Below are positions 7,438 to 16,600 of a stretch of 64,000 bases of DNA, in pieces. Both the position numbers and the translations under genes were made by a program. Every line of letters begins with the position of its first letter. Positions within the stretch are counted from its first letter, which is position 1. This DNA is from an uncultured Clostridia bacterium (lineage in GTDB: Bacteria > Bacillota > Clostridia > Christensenellales > Borkfalkiaceae): NCBI GenBank assembly GCA_944358655.1, contig CALVRO010000007.1, forward strand, positions 1-64,000, given 5' to 3'. Below the pieces are notes generated by a model. It was not told where the DNA came from, made no database searches, and saw only the letters and a list, made by a program, of their open reading frames with translations.

Positions 7438-8063
7438 AGGGCTTCTTTCTCACCGTGGAGGGCTGCGAGGGCTCGGGCAAGAGCACTCAGCTCAAACTGC
7501 TCTCCGCCCGCCTCGACGGGGCGGGTATCGACTATATACTCACGCGCGAACCGGGCGGCAGCGACATTGCCGAACGCATCCGCGCCATCATCCTCGACGG
7601 CAAGAACACCGCCATGTGCGACGAGTGCGAAGCGCTGCTGTATGCGGCCGCGCGCGTGCAGCACCTGAAGGAAAAAGTAATTCCCGCGCTCGAGGCGGGC
7701 AAGCTGGTCGTGTGCGACCGCTACGTCGACTCCTCCCTCGCCTATCAGGGCTACGCAAGGGGATTGGGCGAGGAATATGTGGCCTCCATCAACGCCTTCG
7801 CCCTCAAGGAGTGCCCGCCCGACCTCACGCTCTTTCTCAATATCCCGCCCGACCGCGCCTTCGAGCGCAAGCACGGCGCCGACCGCGACGACAGAATGGA
7901 GCAGCTCGGCCTGCCCTTCCACATGCGCGTCTACGAGGGCTACCTCGCCCTGATGGCCAAATACCCCCGCATATGCCCCGTCGACTGCTCGGGCAGCAAG
8001 GCGCAGACCAGCCAGAAGATCTGGGACATACTCGTCAGCCGCGGCGTGGTGAAAGGCCAATAA
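7434..8063 (+). CDS. tmk: Thymidylate kinase
   Basis: A 209-residue cytosolic dTMP kinase that makes dTDP for DNA synthesis. The P-loop is GCEGSGKST at residues 10-18, and the DRY motif is at 95-97 (VVCDRYVDSSLAYQG). A LID region with FERKHGADRDDRME follows. The length is typical. It starts inside the stop codon of the decarboxylase gene (ATGA overlap), which implies translational coupling, and is followed 19 nt later by holB. Confidence 0.96.
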   Translation: MKGFFLTVEGCEGSGKSTQLKLLSARLDGAGIDYILTREPGGSDIAERIRAIILDGKNTAMCDECEALLYAAARVQHLKEKVIPALEAGKLVVCDRYVDSSLAYQGYARGLGEEYVASINAFALKECPPDLTLFLNIPPDRAFERKHGADRDDRMEQLGLPFHMRVYEGYLALMAKYPRICPVDCSGSKAQTSQKIWDILVSRGVVKGQ

Positions 8064-8082
8064 ATAAGCTTAAGGGGGAGAG

Positions 8083-9012
8083 ATGAAAACGCTGCTTTCC
8101 GGCACAACGGCATACTCCGTCCTCTCGCGCGACGTGCGCGGCGGGCGCGTTTCGCACGCATATATGCTGTACTTTGCCGACGACAAGTGCCTCCGCGACG
8201 CGCTGAAATATTTCGCGCTCGTCATAATGGGGCACGGCGAAAATTCGCGCGAGGGCGCGCTCATCCTCGGCGAAAGCTTTGCCGACGTAAAGATATACCC
8301 CGCCGAGGGCAAAGCCCCCTCGGTGTCCGACGCCGACGACATCGCCGCCGACAGCGCTTTAAGGCCCATCGAGGGCGACAAAAAACTTTACATATTCACC
8401 GACTTCGACAGGGCCTCCGCGCTCGTGCAGAACAAGCTTTTAAAGGTGCTGGAGGAGCCGCCCGAGGGCGTGTACTTCCTGCTCGGCGCCGCCTCTCTGG
8501 CGCCCGTGCTGCCCACAGTGCGCTCGCGCGTGCGCCTTCTGGAGATAGAGCCCTTTGCCGAGGGCGGCATACTCGCCGCTCTCAACAGGGCGGGGGGCGA
8601 TCCCTCGCTCAACGCCCTCGCCGCCGCGAGCTGCGGGGGGATTTACGGACAGGCCCTCGCCATGGCGCGGGGCGGTTGGTTCAAGGATATTCTGGCCGCC
8701 GCGGCCGAGATAGCCTCGGCCGACACCCTTGCAAAGGCGGGCGAAGTCAGCATGAAGTACGCCGACGAAAAGCGAAAGACCGAGCTCTTGCGGCAGATCG
8801 GCAGGATATACTTTCAGGAGCTCAAAAAAAGCCTTTCGTCGGGGGATATGCGCGGGTCTGTATTCTTAAGACCCACACTTGAGTACGCCGTAAAGGCGGC
8901 CGACAGGGCCGTGGAGGACGCAGCGTTCAACGCGCCGTTCGGCGCGCTGCTCTTCGATCTTACGGCGGGAGTTGTAACGGAGAACGACAAATGGAAAAAA
9001 TTGTTGGTGTAA
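8083..9012 (+). CDS. holB: DNA polymerase III delta-prime subunit (HolB)
   Basis: A 309-residue clamp-loader subunit. It has the delta-prime pattern NKLLKVLEEPPEGVYFLL (about residues 115-132) and a PTVRSRVRLLEI sensor region in place of the SRC motif. There is no intact Walker A, as expected for delta-prime, which is usually ATPase-dead. It has a strong GGGGGAGAG Shine-Dalgarno. The gene sits between tmk and yaaT as in Bacillus, and its last 22 nt overlap the next gene. Confidence 0.9.
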   Translation: MKTLLSGTTAYSVLSRDVRGGRVSHAYMLYFADDKCLRDALKYFALVIMGHGENSREGALILGESFADVKIYPAEGKAPSVSDADDIAADSALRPIEGDKKLYIFTDFDRASALVQNKLLKVLEEPPEGVYFLLGAASLAPVLPTVRSRVRLLEIEPFAEGGILAALNRAGGDPSLNALAAASCGGIYGQALAMARGGWFKDILAAAAEIASADTLAKAGEVSMKYADEKRKTELLRQIGRIYFQELKKSLSSGDMRGSVFLRPTLEYAVKAADRAVEDAAFNAPFGALLFDLTAGVVTENDKWKKLLV

Positions 9013-9866
9013 AATTCAATAACGGCTGCAAGGTCTACTACTTTGCGCCCGGCAGGGACGAGTACAGGCGGGGCGACGGCGTAATAGTCGAAACGGCCCG
9101 CGGGCTGGAATACGCCACCGTCGCGCTGCCCGTCACCGAGGTGGAGGACGACAAGATAGTCTCCCCCTTAAAGCCCATAGTGCGCCTTGCCAACGACAGG
9201 GACAGGGAGACGGTCAGGCACAACGCCGAGCGCAAGGAGGGCGCCATGAAGCTGGCGCGCGAAAAGGCCGAAAAGTGCGGGCTGGTGATGAAGATAGTCG
9301 ACTGCGAGTTCGCCTTCGACGGCTCCAAGGTCACCTTCTATTTCACGGCCGACGGCAGAGTCGACTTCCGCGAACTCGTGCGCGAGCTGTCATCGGCGTT
9401 CAGGCTGAGGATAGAACTCAGGCAGATAGGCATCCGCGACGAAATAAAGCTCGTCGGCGGACTTGCCCCGTGCGGCAGGGAGTGCTGCTGCGCGAGCTGC
9501 ATGCCCGACTTCAAAAAGGTGTCCATAAAGATGGCCAAAAACCAGGGGCTTTCGCTCAACCCCGGCAAGATATCGGGCCTCTGCGGGCGGCTGATGTGCT
9601 GCCTTTCGTATGAAAACGAATACTACGCCGAGGCATACAAAAAGGTGCCCAAGGTGGGCAGCGAGGTCGACACCCCCGAAGGCCGCGCCAAGGTGGTCAG
9701 CGTCAACATGCTCAAAATGGAAGTTAAGGTAAAAATCGAGCAGAAGGACGCCGTGACCTACCGCGACTTCCCCGCCGACCGGATAAAATTCCGCCGCGGC
9801 GGCGCCCCCGTAAAGGAGGAGGGCGACGAGTTGTCGGACGAGGAACTCAAAAAATTGCTCGATTGA
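8991..9866 (+). CDS. ricT: PSP1/YaaT-family protein (RicT)
   Basis: A 291-residue PSP1-domain protein. The C-terminal half holds conserved cysteines in GRECCCASCMPDF and SGLCGRLMCCLSYE. In B. subtilis, RicT (YaaT) forms a complex with RicA and RicF that carries Fe-S clusters and promotes RNase Y-dependent mRNA maturation; the same cysteine region is present here. It overlaps holB by 22 nt, so it is translationally coupled to it. The acidic C-terminus (EEGDELSDEELKKLLD) is normal for the family. The yabA gene that follows it in Bacillus is absent. Confidence 0.92.
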   Translation: MEKIVGVKFNNGCKVYYFAPGRDEYRRGDGVIVETARGLEYATVALPVTEVEDDKIVSPLKPIVRLANDRDRETVRHNAERKEGAMKLAREKAEKCGLVMKIVDCEFAFDGSKVTFYFTADGRVDFRELVRELSSAFRLRIELRQIGIRDEIKLVGGLAPCGRECCCASCMPDFKKVSIKMAKNQGLSLNPGKISGLCGRLMCCLSYENEYYAEAYKKVPKVGSEVDTPEGRAKVVSVNMLKMEVKVKIEQKDAVTYRDFPADRIKFRRGGAPVKEEGDELSDEELKKLLD

Positions 9867-9889
9867 TAAAAAAATTGCCGCTCATGCCC

Positions 9890-9918
9890 TTTACAGAAAA
9901 TAAATAATGTGATATAAT
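9890..9918 (+). promoter_or_regulatory. Promoter of the ferredoxin gene
   Basis: TTTACA (9890-9895), a 17-bp spacer, and TATAAT (9913-9918) preceded by TG one base upstream (extended -10). It implies that the ferredoxin gene is a separate transcription unit within the yaa/yab-type run. Confidence 0.75.
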
Positions 9919-9971
9919 AGATATGTGGCAAGCAATGCCGCATACCAAAATATAAAATGGAGGAAAGACCT

Positions 9972-10142
9972 ATGGCACACGTTATCAACGACGAATGCAT
10001 AAAGTGCGGTGCATGCGCCGCCACCTGCCCCGTGTCCGCCATCTCCGAAGGCGCCGATAAGTACGTCGTCGATGCCGATACCTGCATCGATTGCGGCGCT
10101 TGCGAAGGTGTATGCCCTACCGGTGCGGTTCAGCCCGAATAA
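9972..10142 (+). CDS. 2[4Fe-4S] ferredoxin
   Basis: A 56-residue clostridial-type ferredoxin with two complete CxxCxxCxxxCP motifs (CIKCGACAATCP and CIDCGACEGVCP). Each cluster is completed by cysteines from both motifs. It carries low-potential electrons in the cytosol, for example for pyruvate:ferredoxin oxidoreductase or hydrogenase. The ATG at 9972 is preceded by GGAGGAAAG. It has its own promoter and its own terminator (10158-10202), so it is monocistronic. Confidence 0.97.
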   Translation: MAHVINDECIKCGACAATCPVSAISEGADKYVVDADTCIDCGACEGVCPTGAVQPE

Positions 10143-10157
10143 GCATTTATTCAACTA

Positions 10158-10202
10158 AAAGACGGCGGCGGTATCCATTAAAGATATCGCCGTCTTTCTT
10201 TG
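10158..10202 (+). terminator. Intrinsic terminator of the ferredoxin gene
   Basis: A 10-bp stem AAAGACGGCG (10158-10167)/CGCCGTCTTT (10188-10197) followed by CTTTG. The A-rich 5' side may also let it work from the minus strand. Confidence 0.75.
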
Positions 10203-10647
10203 CCCGCCCTTCCTCGGGCTAAAGCTCGGGTGGGTGGGCGGGGCAGACTTGTCATCCTGAGCGACAGCGAAGGATCTCCTTGTCGGACTATTCTACAGCT
10301 CATACAGAGATACCTCGCAACGCGCGCACATGCTCGGGTTTACCCCAACATTTATGGCGCGCTGCTCGGCATGACAAGGAGAGGGAGAGTGTGCGCAGCT
10401 CTCTCCCCGTGAGATTTCTCCGCGCGTTCGGCCTGTTGGCCTCACTTGGTCGAAATGACAGACACAGGTGCGGGTAAGGTTCCGCACATCTCCTCGGGTA
10501 GAGCCTGTCATTTCGAGCGTAGCCGAGAAATCTCCCCGGAAAGAGGAATGTCATTTCGACTAAGGCGGCCGCGCGTTGCGCGTCCGCCGCACGGAGAAAT
10601 CTCCCCGGTGTCGCTTCAGATACACTTTTTCCACGATAATTTCATTT
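10203..10647. repeat. Repeat block (R2 and three R1 copies)
   Basis: No gene seen. A complete 129-bp R2 element (10249-10377, ends TTGTCAT and ATGACAA) is followed by three R1 copies: about 10404-10460 (reverse), 10506-10539 (partial, forward) and 10549-10626 (forward). The internal hairpins of the R1 copies differ completely in sequence: GCGTTCGGCC type in the first, GGCGGCCGCGCG type in the third. The last copy ends 22 nt before the next ATG. Confidence 0.8.
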
Positions 10648-11337
10648 ATGTTCCAGCTAAAGCCCGGCGAAGCGCTCGAAGAGCTCTTCGGCGACCACAA
10701 AATAATACAGAATTGCTCGCTGTACCGCTTCACGTCGGACAGCGTGCTGCTCTCCCGCTTCGCCCGCGCGAAGAAGGGGGACGTCGTGGCCGACCTCTGT
10801 TCGGGGTGCGGCATCGTCGGCCTGCACTTTTTGTGTTTGAACGGCCATATATCGGGGGTAACGCTCTTTGAAATGCAGCCCTCGCTCAACGACATGGCCG
10901 CCCGCACCATAGAGTACAACGGCTTTAAAGGGGCCCGCGCCGTGTGCTGCCGCGTGCAGGATATCGGCCGCGAGTACGACGGCGCCTTCTCGCTCGCGCT
11001 GTGCAACCCGCCCTACGAGAGGGGCGGCCCGCAGAATATCAGCTACGAAAAGGCCGTCTGCCGCAAGGAGATAACCGTCACCCTCGCCGAGATAGTTTCG
11101 GCGGCCGCGCGCATGTTAAAATTCGGCGGGCGTTTTGCCCTCGTCAACCGCGCCGACCGTCTGGCCGAGGTCATATATCTGTTGAAATCGGCGGGGCTGG
11201 AGCCCAAGCGCCTGCAGTTTGTGGCCGGCCGCGCGGGTGCAAAGCCATATCTTATAATGGTGGAGGCCGCCAAGGGCGGAAAGCCTGGGCTGGATGTTTG
11301 CCCCACGGTATTCAACGAGGGCGTTGTAAGCTACTGA
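10648..11337 (+). CDS. tRNA1(Val) (adenine-37-N6)-methyltransferase family (YabB/TrmN6)
   Basis: A 229-residue SAM-dependent methyltransferase. It has the SAM loop VADLCSGCGIVGL (about residues 50-62) and the adenine-N6 catalytic motif NPPYERGG. The N-terminal pattern KIIQNCSLYRFTSDSVLLSRFA closely matches YabB/YfiC proteins. The family modifies A37 of tRNA-Val in E. coli; the tRNA target here is inferred. The gene order yaaT, yabB, rsmI is that of B. subtilis. The ATG has no Shine-Dalgarno and lies just after an R1 repeat. Confidence 0.88.
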   Translation: MFQLKPGEALEELFGDHKIIQNCSLYRFTSDSVLLSRFARAKKGDVVADLCSGCGIVGLHFLCLNGHISGVTLFEMQPSLNDMAARTIEYNGFKGARAVCCRVQDIGREYDGAFSLALCNPPYERGGPQNISYEKAVCRKEITVTLAEIVSAAARMLKFGGRFALVNRADRLAEVIYLLKSAGLEPKRLQFVAGRAGAKPYLIMVEAAKGGKPGLDVCPTVFNEGVVSY

Positions 11338-11404
11338 ACGCCGCATATTGCGGGGGCAACGGGTGATTTTCACGCTCCTACGCCGTGCCCGCGGAGGTAA
11401 TTTT

Positions 11405-12208
11405 ATGGTCTATTTCGTCGCCACGCCCATAGGCAATTTAAAGGATATAACGCTGCGCGCCCTCGAAACGCTGAGGGCGTGCGACGTCGTTTTCTGCGAG
11501 GACACCCGCCACACCTTAAAACTGCTCAACGCCTACGAAATAAAAAAGCCGCTCGTCGCCTGCCATAAGTTCAACGAGCGTGCGGCCGCCGACAAGATCA
11601 TTGCCGAGGCCGGGGCGGGCAGGGAGGTGGCCGTTGTGTCCGACGCGGGCATGCCCGTCATCTCCGACCCGGGCAGCATAGTGTGCTCCGCCCTCCGCTC
11701 TGCGGGCGTGCCATACACGGTTATTCCCGGCGCCAACGCCTTTCTCTCCGCCCTCGTGCTCTCGGCCATGCCGTCCGAGCGCTTCGCCTTTCTGGGCTTT
11801 CTGCCCGACAAGCAGGGCGAGAGGCGCAAGTTGCTTGAAAGATACTCCTCGCTCGACCTCACCATGTGCTTCCACGCCGCCCCGCAGGACGTTGACAGAT
11901 ACATATCCGACATGTACGCCGTTTTCGGCGACCGCCCCGCCTGCGCCGTGCGCGAGATAACCAAGCTGCACGAGGAGGCCCTGCCCTTCACTCTTTCCTG
12001 CGGACTTGCGGGCGAGAAGAGGGGGGAGTATGTGCTCGTCGTCGGTGGAGCGCAGCCCGCCCCAAGCGCCCTCAACGCCCTGTCCGAAAGGGAACATATA
12101 GCCGCATATATGGCGCAGGGAATGGATAAAAAGGAGGCCGTTAAGGCCGCCGCGAGGGACAGGGGAGTGACCAAGAGCGAGATGTACAAATTTTCCTTAG
12201 ACTTATAA
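11405..12208 (+). CDS. rsmI: 16S rRNA (cytidine-1402-2'-O)-methyltransferase
   Basis: A 267-residue member of the tetrapyrrole-methylase fold. It carries the RsmI signature VATPIGNLKDITLRALETL at the N-terminus, EDTRHTLKLLN, SDAGMPVISDPG and IPGANAFLSAL. It methylates C1402 of 16S rRNA in the ribosome decoding centre. The ATG at 11405 follows GGAGGTAA. The C-terminal extension (about 220-267) with MDKKEAVKAAARDRG is usual in Firmicutes. It is 67 nt downstream of the YabB-like gene. Confidence 0.95.
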   Translation: MVYFVATPIGNLKDITLRALETLRACDVVFCEDTRHTLKLLNAYEIKKPLVACHKFNERAAADKIIAEAGAGREVAVVSDAGMPVISDPGSIVCSALRSAGVPYTVIPGANAFLSALVLSAMPSERFAFLGFLPDKQGERRKLLERYSSLDLTMCFHAAPQDVDRYISDMYAVFGDRPACAVREITKLHEEALPFTLSCGLAGEKRGEYVLVVGGAQPAPSALNALSEREHIAAYMAQGMDKKEAVKAAARDRGVTKSEMYKFSLDL

Positions 12209-12227
12209 ACCAAAGAGGTGATGATAT

Positions 12228-13253
12228 ATGCCCGATAAAAAGGACAAGAACACGCAAAAGATAACGCAGATGACCATTTACGACTACGAAGAAAAGTACG
12301 TCCGCCGCCAGAACTCGCGCGGGGCGCGCCTCGCAATGTTTGTTGCCGCGGGCATAATAGGGGTGTTTTTGGTGTGGTGCCTGCTCTCCATGACCATGCA
12401 GATATGGGCGCTCAACCAATACGCCGGCTACGTTGCCGCCGCGGTCGCGGCGGTGCTGTTCGTGTGCATATACATAGTGCCGGTAGTCAAGATCTGCCGC
12501 TCCGACTACTTTCTCACCAACGTCAACTCCGCGCATGCGGGAGCGGCTAAGCGGCACAACAAGCGCGTGCGCCGCAGCATTGCTGCCAAGATAGCCGACT
12601 TCAATGCCTCGGTGGACGGCGCGGGGTGGTACGACGACAAGCTCGTCGGCGACATGTCCGTGGCTTTGAAGAGCAACGACGACGAGGCCTTAAAGGCTGC
12701 CCTCACCGCCCTGTACAACGGCAAGATAAAGCGGACGGCCAAGGACATGATATTCAAAAGCGCCCTCAAGTCGGCGGCTTATTCGGCGCTGTCGCAGAGC
12801 TCGCGGCTGGACGCCTCTCTCGTCATAGTCGTCAATCTGCAGCTCGTAAAGGACATAGTCTTTCTCTACGGCTTCCGCCCGTCGGACGCCCGCCTCGTAA
12901 AGATATTTGCGGGAGTGCTGCGCAACGCGCTCGTCGCCTACGGGCTGGGCTCGGTAAAGATAGGCAACGGCATAGTAAAGACCATGGGCGACGCCGCCAA
13001 GGGCATACCCCTTCTGGGCACGGCCATCTCCGCCCTTGTCGACAGTTCCATCCAGGGCCTTGCCAACGGCACGATGACGGCCGTTATAGGCTTTCAGACC
13101 ATAAAGTACCTCAACAAGGAGTACAACCTGCAAAACATTCTCGACGGCGTCGTTGTCGCCCAGACCGAGGAGGATCTGCAGGAGACGTGCGAGGAGATAG
13201 AGGAGGAGCTCCGCCGCAAGCCCCGCGCGCGGGCGTCGATACAGGCGAACTGA
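12228..13253 (+). CDS. DUF697-type membrane protein
   Basis: A 341-residue protein with two N-terminal membrane helices (about residues 37-60 and 65-87), followed by a long cytosolic part. The stretch VVNLQLVKDIVFLYGFRPS, followed by a Gly-rich segment (about 240-295), is the pattern of the DUF697/YcjF family. That family is often linked to small GTPases; none is seen nearby. It ends in an acidic and then basic tail. The Shine-Dalgarno is AAAGAGGTG. It is 19 nt downstream of rsmI and likely co-transcribed. Biological role unknown. Confidence 0.7.
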   Translation: MPDKKDKNTQKITQMTIYDYEEKYVRRQNSRGARLAMFVAAGIIGVFLVWCLLSMTMQIWALNQYAGYVAAAVAAVLFVCIYIVPVVKICRSDYFLTNVNSAHAGAAKRHNKRVRRSIAAKIADFNASVDGAGWYDDKLVGDMSVALKSNDDEALKAALTALYNGKIKRTAKDMIFKSALKSAAYSALSQSSRLDASLVIVVNLQLVKDIVFLYGFRPSDARLVKIFAGVLRNALVAYGLGSVKIGNGIVKTMGDAAKGIPLLGTAISALVDSSIQGLANGTMTAVIGFQTIKYLNKEYNLQNILDGVVVAQTEEDLQETCEEIEEELRRKPRARASIQAN

Positions 13254-13732
13254 AATGTGCCCGCCCCCTCCACCCCTTGTCATGCCGAGCAGCGCGCCTC
13301 GTCGCCGCAAGGCTCGTCGCCGCAAGGCACGTTTTGCAACAAGGCAGGTATGACCTGCCTTGTTTGCTTTATAGCCTGCGGCTCCTCTTTCGCGAAAAAG
13401 CAGGCTAAAGCGCGAGGCTCCTTACCCCCTCTATATTGTCATACTGAGCAGCGCGCCAAAATGGCAGGAATAAAATCGAGCATGAGCGCGCGTTGCGAAG
13501 TATCTCTGCCCATGCTTTGTAACAGTCGGAGAATGAGATCCCTCGCTGTCGCTCGGGATGACAAGTCTGCCCCACCCGCCCACCCCCGAGCCGTGCGCCT
13601 CTGCAAAGCAAGGTGCGGTAATGAGTGTATCTGAAGCGGTACTCGGGGAGATTTCTCCGCTTCGCACGCAACGCGTGCTTCGGTCGAAATGACATGCTCT
13701 ACCCGAGAGGGGGAGGCGCGGAAGGAGCAAAA
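13254..13732. repeat. Repeat block (R2 end, R6 fragment, R2, R1)
   Basis: No gene seen. Contents: a lone R2 end (TTGTCATGCC from 13277); two near-identical 15-bp copies of TCGTCGCCGCAAGGC (about 13304-13335); an R6 fragment to about 13420; a complete 129-bp R2 element in reverse orientation (13436-13564); and an R1 element in reverse orientation (13624-13694) whose internal hairpin is GCACGC/GCGTGC. Confidence 0.8.
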
Positions 13733-13770
13733 CAAAAAAAGGGGCGGCCGAGAGGCCGTCCCTTTTTTAT
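13733..13770. terminator. Bidirectional intrinsic terminator
   Basis: GGGGCGGCC and GGCCGTCCC (9 pairs including one G-U) around GAGA, with seven A on the left and six T on the right. It ends the minus-strand ATPase transcript and could stop plus-strand readthrough. Confidence 0.85.
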
Positions 13771-13784
13771 CTGCCCGTATATCT

Positions 13785-16439
13785 TCAGGCGTTTTTCTTG
13801 TTCTTTTCTATCTTGCGCTCGATAAACTTCTGCAGTTCCACAAGGGGTATTATGGCTACGGCCACGGCCACGGCCACTACCCACTCGGCTGCGGAGAGGA
13901 AGAAGGAGTTGTCGGCTCCGTCGATAAATACCGTCTTTACGCCGGGCGTAAGCACTACGAACAGCGTCAGAGCCACGCCGATGAGGGCGGAGAAGTTGAG
14001 GTACTTGTTGGAGAAGAAATCCTTGTTTATCACGCTGTTGCGCTGCGAACGCAGGTTGAACGCGTGGAAGAGCTGTATGAAGCACAGGCTTATGAACGCC
14101 ATGGTCATGGGCTCGGCGTGGTGTTCGTAGCCGTCGGTTATCACATACTGTCCGAGCAGGTACGACAGCATTACCAGCGCCGTCTGCATCAGGCCCTGAA
14201 TGAGTATGTCCTTGCCCATCTGTCCGTAGAACAGCGAGGAGTTGTTCTTTCTGGGCGGCTGCAGCATTACGTCGCGTTCGGCCTTCTCGGTGCCCAGCGA
14301 AAGGGCGGGGAAGGAGTCGGTCACAAGGTTTACCCACAGTATCATGAGGGGGGTCATGAAGTCCTGAGGCGTGCCCGAGGCCAGCGAGATCATCTCAACG
14401 ATGAACAGGCACAGCACCTCGGCAATGTTGGCCGAGAGCAGGAACTGTATGGCCTTGGTTATGTTGGAGTATATCTTTCTGCCCTCTTCCACGGCGTTGA
14501 CTATGGTGGCGAAGTTGTCGTCGGTCAGCACCATGTCGGCGGCTTCCTTGGAAACCTGCGTGCCCGTTATGCCCATGCCTATGCCTATGTCGGCTTCCTT
14601 TATGGAGGGCGCGTCGTTTACGCCGTCGCCCGTCATGGCCGTCACTTTGCCGTTGGCGCGGAAGGCCTTTACGATCCTCACCTTGTTTTCGGGGCTGACG
14701 CGCGCGAATACCGAAAATCTGTTGATGTTCTCGTAGAGGTATTCGTCGGTCATCTTGTCGAGCTCGGCGCCGGTAGCCGTCAGGTCGCCGTCGCGGAGGA
14801 TATCCAGCTCCCTCGCTATGGCGCAGGCCGTGTCCATGTGGTCGCCCGTTATCATAAGGGCGTGTATGCCTGCCGTGCGGCACTCGGCCACGGCGGCCTT
14901 TACCTCGGGGCGAGGAGGGTCTATCATGCCCATCAGGCCGACGAATATCATGTGCTCTTCCGAGAGGTCGTCGCCCTCCTTATATGCCGCCGCCAGCACC
15001 CTCAGCGCCCTGTGGGCCATGCCGCTGTTGGCGTTTTTGATGGCCTCGACGTCGGCCTCGGTTATGGGCGCAACGCCCTTTTCGGTGAGAATGTAGTCGC
15101 ACTTTGCAATAAGCATGTCGGGCGCGCCCTTGGTGTAGCTGCGCGTTTTGCCCTCGTGCTCGTGCACGGTGGTCATCAGCTTGCGTCCGCTGTCGAAGGG
15201 CCGCTCGTCCACGCGGGGATATGCCTTGACGAGCGCGGCATAGTCGCCGCCCTTGGATATCATGTAGTCGACGAGCGCCGTCTCGGTGGGGTCGCCCTGC
15301 AGCCCCGTTTTGGTGGCCACGGTGTCGTTGCACAGCGCCATTATGCGTTGCAGCAGCTCCTCGTCGCCCGAGGGGCAGTAGCCGTCCTTTACGGTCATCT
15401 TGTTGAGCGTCAGCGTGCCCGTCTTGTCCGAGCAGATTATCTCGCAGCAGCCCAGCGTTTCAACCGAGGGCAGGTTCTTTACTATGGCGTTGCGGCGGGA
15501 CATCTTCTGCACGCCCATCGCCAGCACTATCGTAACAACGGCGGGCAGGCCTTCGGGTATGGCCGCAACGGCTATGGCCACGGCCGTCATGAAGGAGCTC
15601 ATGAACACTTCGGCGTCGAGCCCCGTGCTTATGTGCGCGAGTATGTTGACTATGAATATCACCACGGCTATGGCCAGAACGACTACCGAAAGTATCTTTG
15701 CCGTCTTGCCGAGCTGCTTGTTGAGGGGGGAGGGATCCTCCTGCACCTCGGTGAGCATCTGGGCTATCTTGCCCATCTCGGTCTGCATGCCCGTGGCGAC
15801 AACCACGCCGCGTCCCCTGCCGTAGGTCACCGTGCTGCCCGAAAAGGCGGTGTTGGTCCTGTCGCCGAGGGGCGCCTTTTCGTCGACTATGGCCTCGAAG
15901 TCCTTGTCTACGGGCACGCTCTCGCCGGTCAGCGCGGCCTCCTCTATCTTGAGGGAGGCCGACTGTATGAGCCTTAAGTCGGCGGGCACCACGTCGCCCG
16001 CTTCCAAAATTACTACGTCGCCCACCACCAGATCTTCCGAGGGTATGACCGTCTGTTCGCCGTCGCGTATCACCTTTACAAAGGGTTTGTTGCGCGCCTT
16101 GAGCGCCTCGAGCGCGTTTTCGGCCTTGTTCTCCTGAACGAAGCCTATCACGGCGTTGAGCACCACTATGAGCAGTATGACGCCCGCTTCCACGAGGTCG
16201 ACGTACTCGGTGTTGACAATGGCCATCACCGCCGAAATGACCGCCGCAACCAGCAGCACTATGATCATGGGGTCGGTGAACTGCGATAGGAATTTGATTA
16301 TCGCAGGCTTCTTTTTGGCCTCCGCAAGTGCGTTTTTGCCGTTTTCGGCAAGTCGGCGCTGCGCTTCGGCGGCCGTCAGGCCGCTCTCCGAGGAGGAGAC
16401 CTGCGTAAAGGTCTCTTCCACGCTCTTGTTGTGAAACAT
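13785..16439 (-). CDS. P2A-type cation ATPase (Ca2+/Mn2+ export type)
   Basis: An 884-residue P-type ATPase of the SERCA/PMCA class. It has TGES (171-174), the phosphorylation site DKTGTLT (Asp338), a TGDGVNDAP hinge motif, and about ten membrane helices. Transport-site residues are present: PEGLP (295-299), an NxxE pair in ANIAEVL, and WVNLVTD. These match the calcium sites of SERCA. The start at 16439 has AGAGAGG upstream; an in-frame extension beyond it is leader. The leader carries a yybP-ykoY (Mn2+) riboswitch with a terminator, so export of Mn2+ as well as Ca2+ is likely (inference from known riboswitch-controlled exporters). Confidence 0.93.
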   Translation of the reverse strand: MFHNKSVEETFTQVSSSESGLTAAEAQRRLAENGKNALAEAKKKPAIIKFLSQFTDPMIIVLLVAAVISAVMAIVNTEYVDLVEAGVILLIVVLNAVIGFVQENKAENALEALKARNKPFVKVIRDGEQTVIPSEDLVVGDVVILEAGDVVPADLRLIQSASLKIEEAALTGESVPVDKDFEAIVDEKAPLGDRTNTAFSGSTVTYGRGRGVVVATGMQTEMGKIAQMLTEVQEDPSPLNKQLGKTAKILSVVVLAIAVVIFIVNILAHISTGLDAEVFMSSFMTAVAIAVAAIPEGLPAVVTIVLAMGVQKMSRRNAIVKNLPSVETLGCCEIICSDKTGTLTLNKMTVKDGYCPSGDEELLQRIMALCNDTVATKTGLQGDPTETALVDYMISKGGDYAALVKAYPRVDERPFDSGRKLMTTVHEHEGKTRSYTKGAPDMLIAKCDYILTEKGVAPITEADVEAIKNANSGMAHRALRVLAAAYKEGDDLSEEHMIFVGLMGMIDPPRPEVKAAVAECRTAGIHALMITGDHMDTACAIARELDILRDGDLTATGAELDKMTDEYLYENINRFSVFARVSPENKVRIVKAFRANGKVTAMTGDGVNDAPSIKEADIGIGMGITGTQVSKEAADMVLTDDNFATIVNAVEEGRKIYSNITKAIQFLLSANIAEVLCLFIVEMISLASGTPQDFMTPLMILWVNLVTDSFPALSLGTEKAERDVMLQPPRKNNSSLFYGQMGKDILIQGLMQTALVMLSYLLGQYVITDGYEHHAEPMTMAFISLCFIQLFHAFNLRSQRNSVINKDFFSNKYLNFSALIGVALTLFVVLTPGVKTVFIDGADNSFFLSAAEWVVAVAVAVAIIPLVELQKFIERKIEKNKKNA

Positions 16440-16600
16440 TTTAACCTCTCTTTTATTTATTTTGCGCACGCGCGCGCGGAAAAATTCCGCACGCAAAGAG
16501 TGCGCGCTTTTACCTAAAATATGGCGTTCGCCGCGGCATATCATGCGTCGAATGTTTAGAAAAGGCCGTCGGCTGTCGGCCGCGGGCACTTCAAAATAAC

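Noticed and set aside
10635..10648. Leaderless promoter for the YabB-like gene (GATAAT 7 nt before the ATG)
   Set aside because: No acceptable -35 at 16-18 bp, so the -10-like hexamer alone is not convincing.
13689..15977. A 762-codon open frame on the plus strand, antisense to the P-type ATPase
   Set aside because: It mirrors the ATPase gene, has His/Val/Gly/Tyr-rich shadow composition, no Shine-Dalgarno and no motif. GC-rich codon bias explains the lack of stops.
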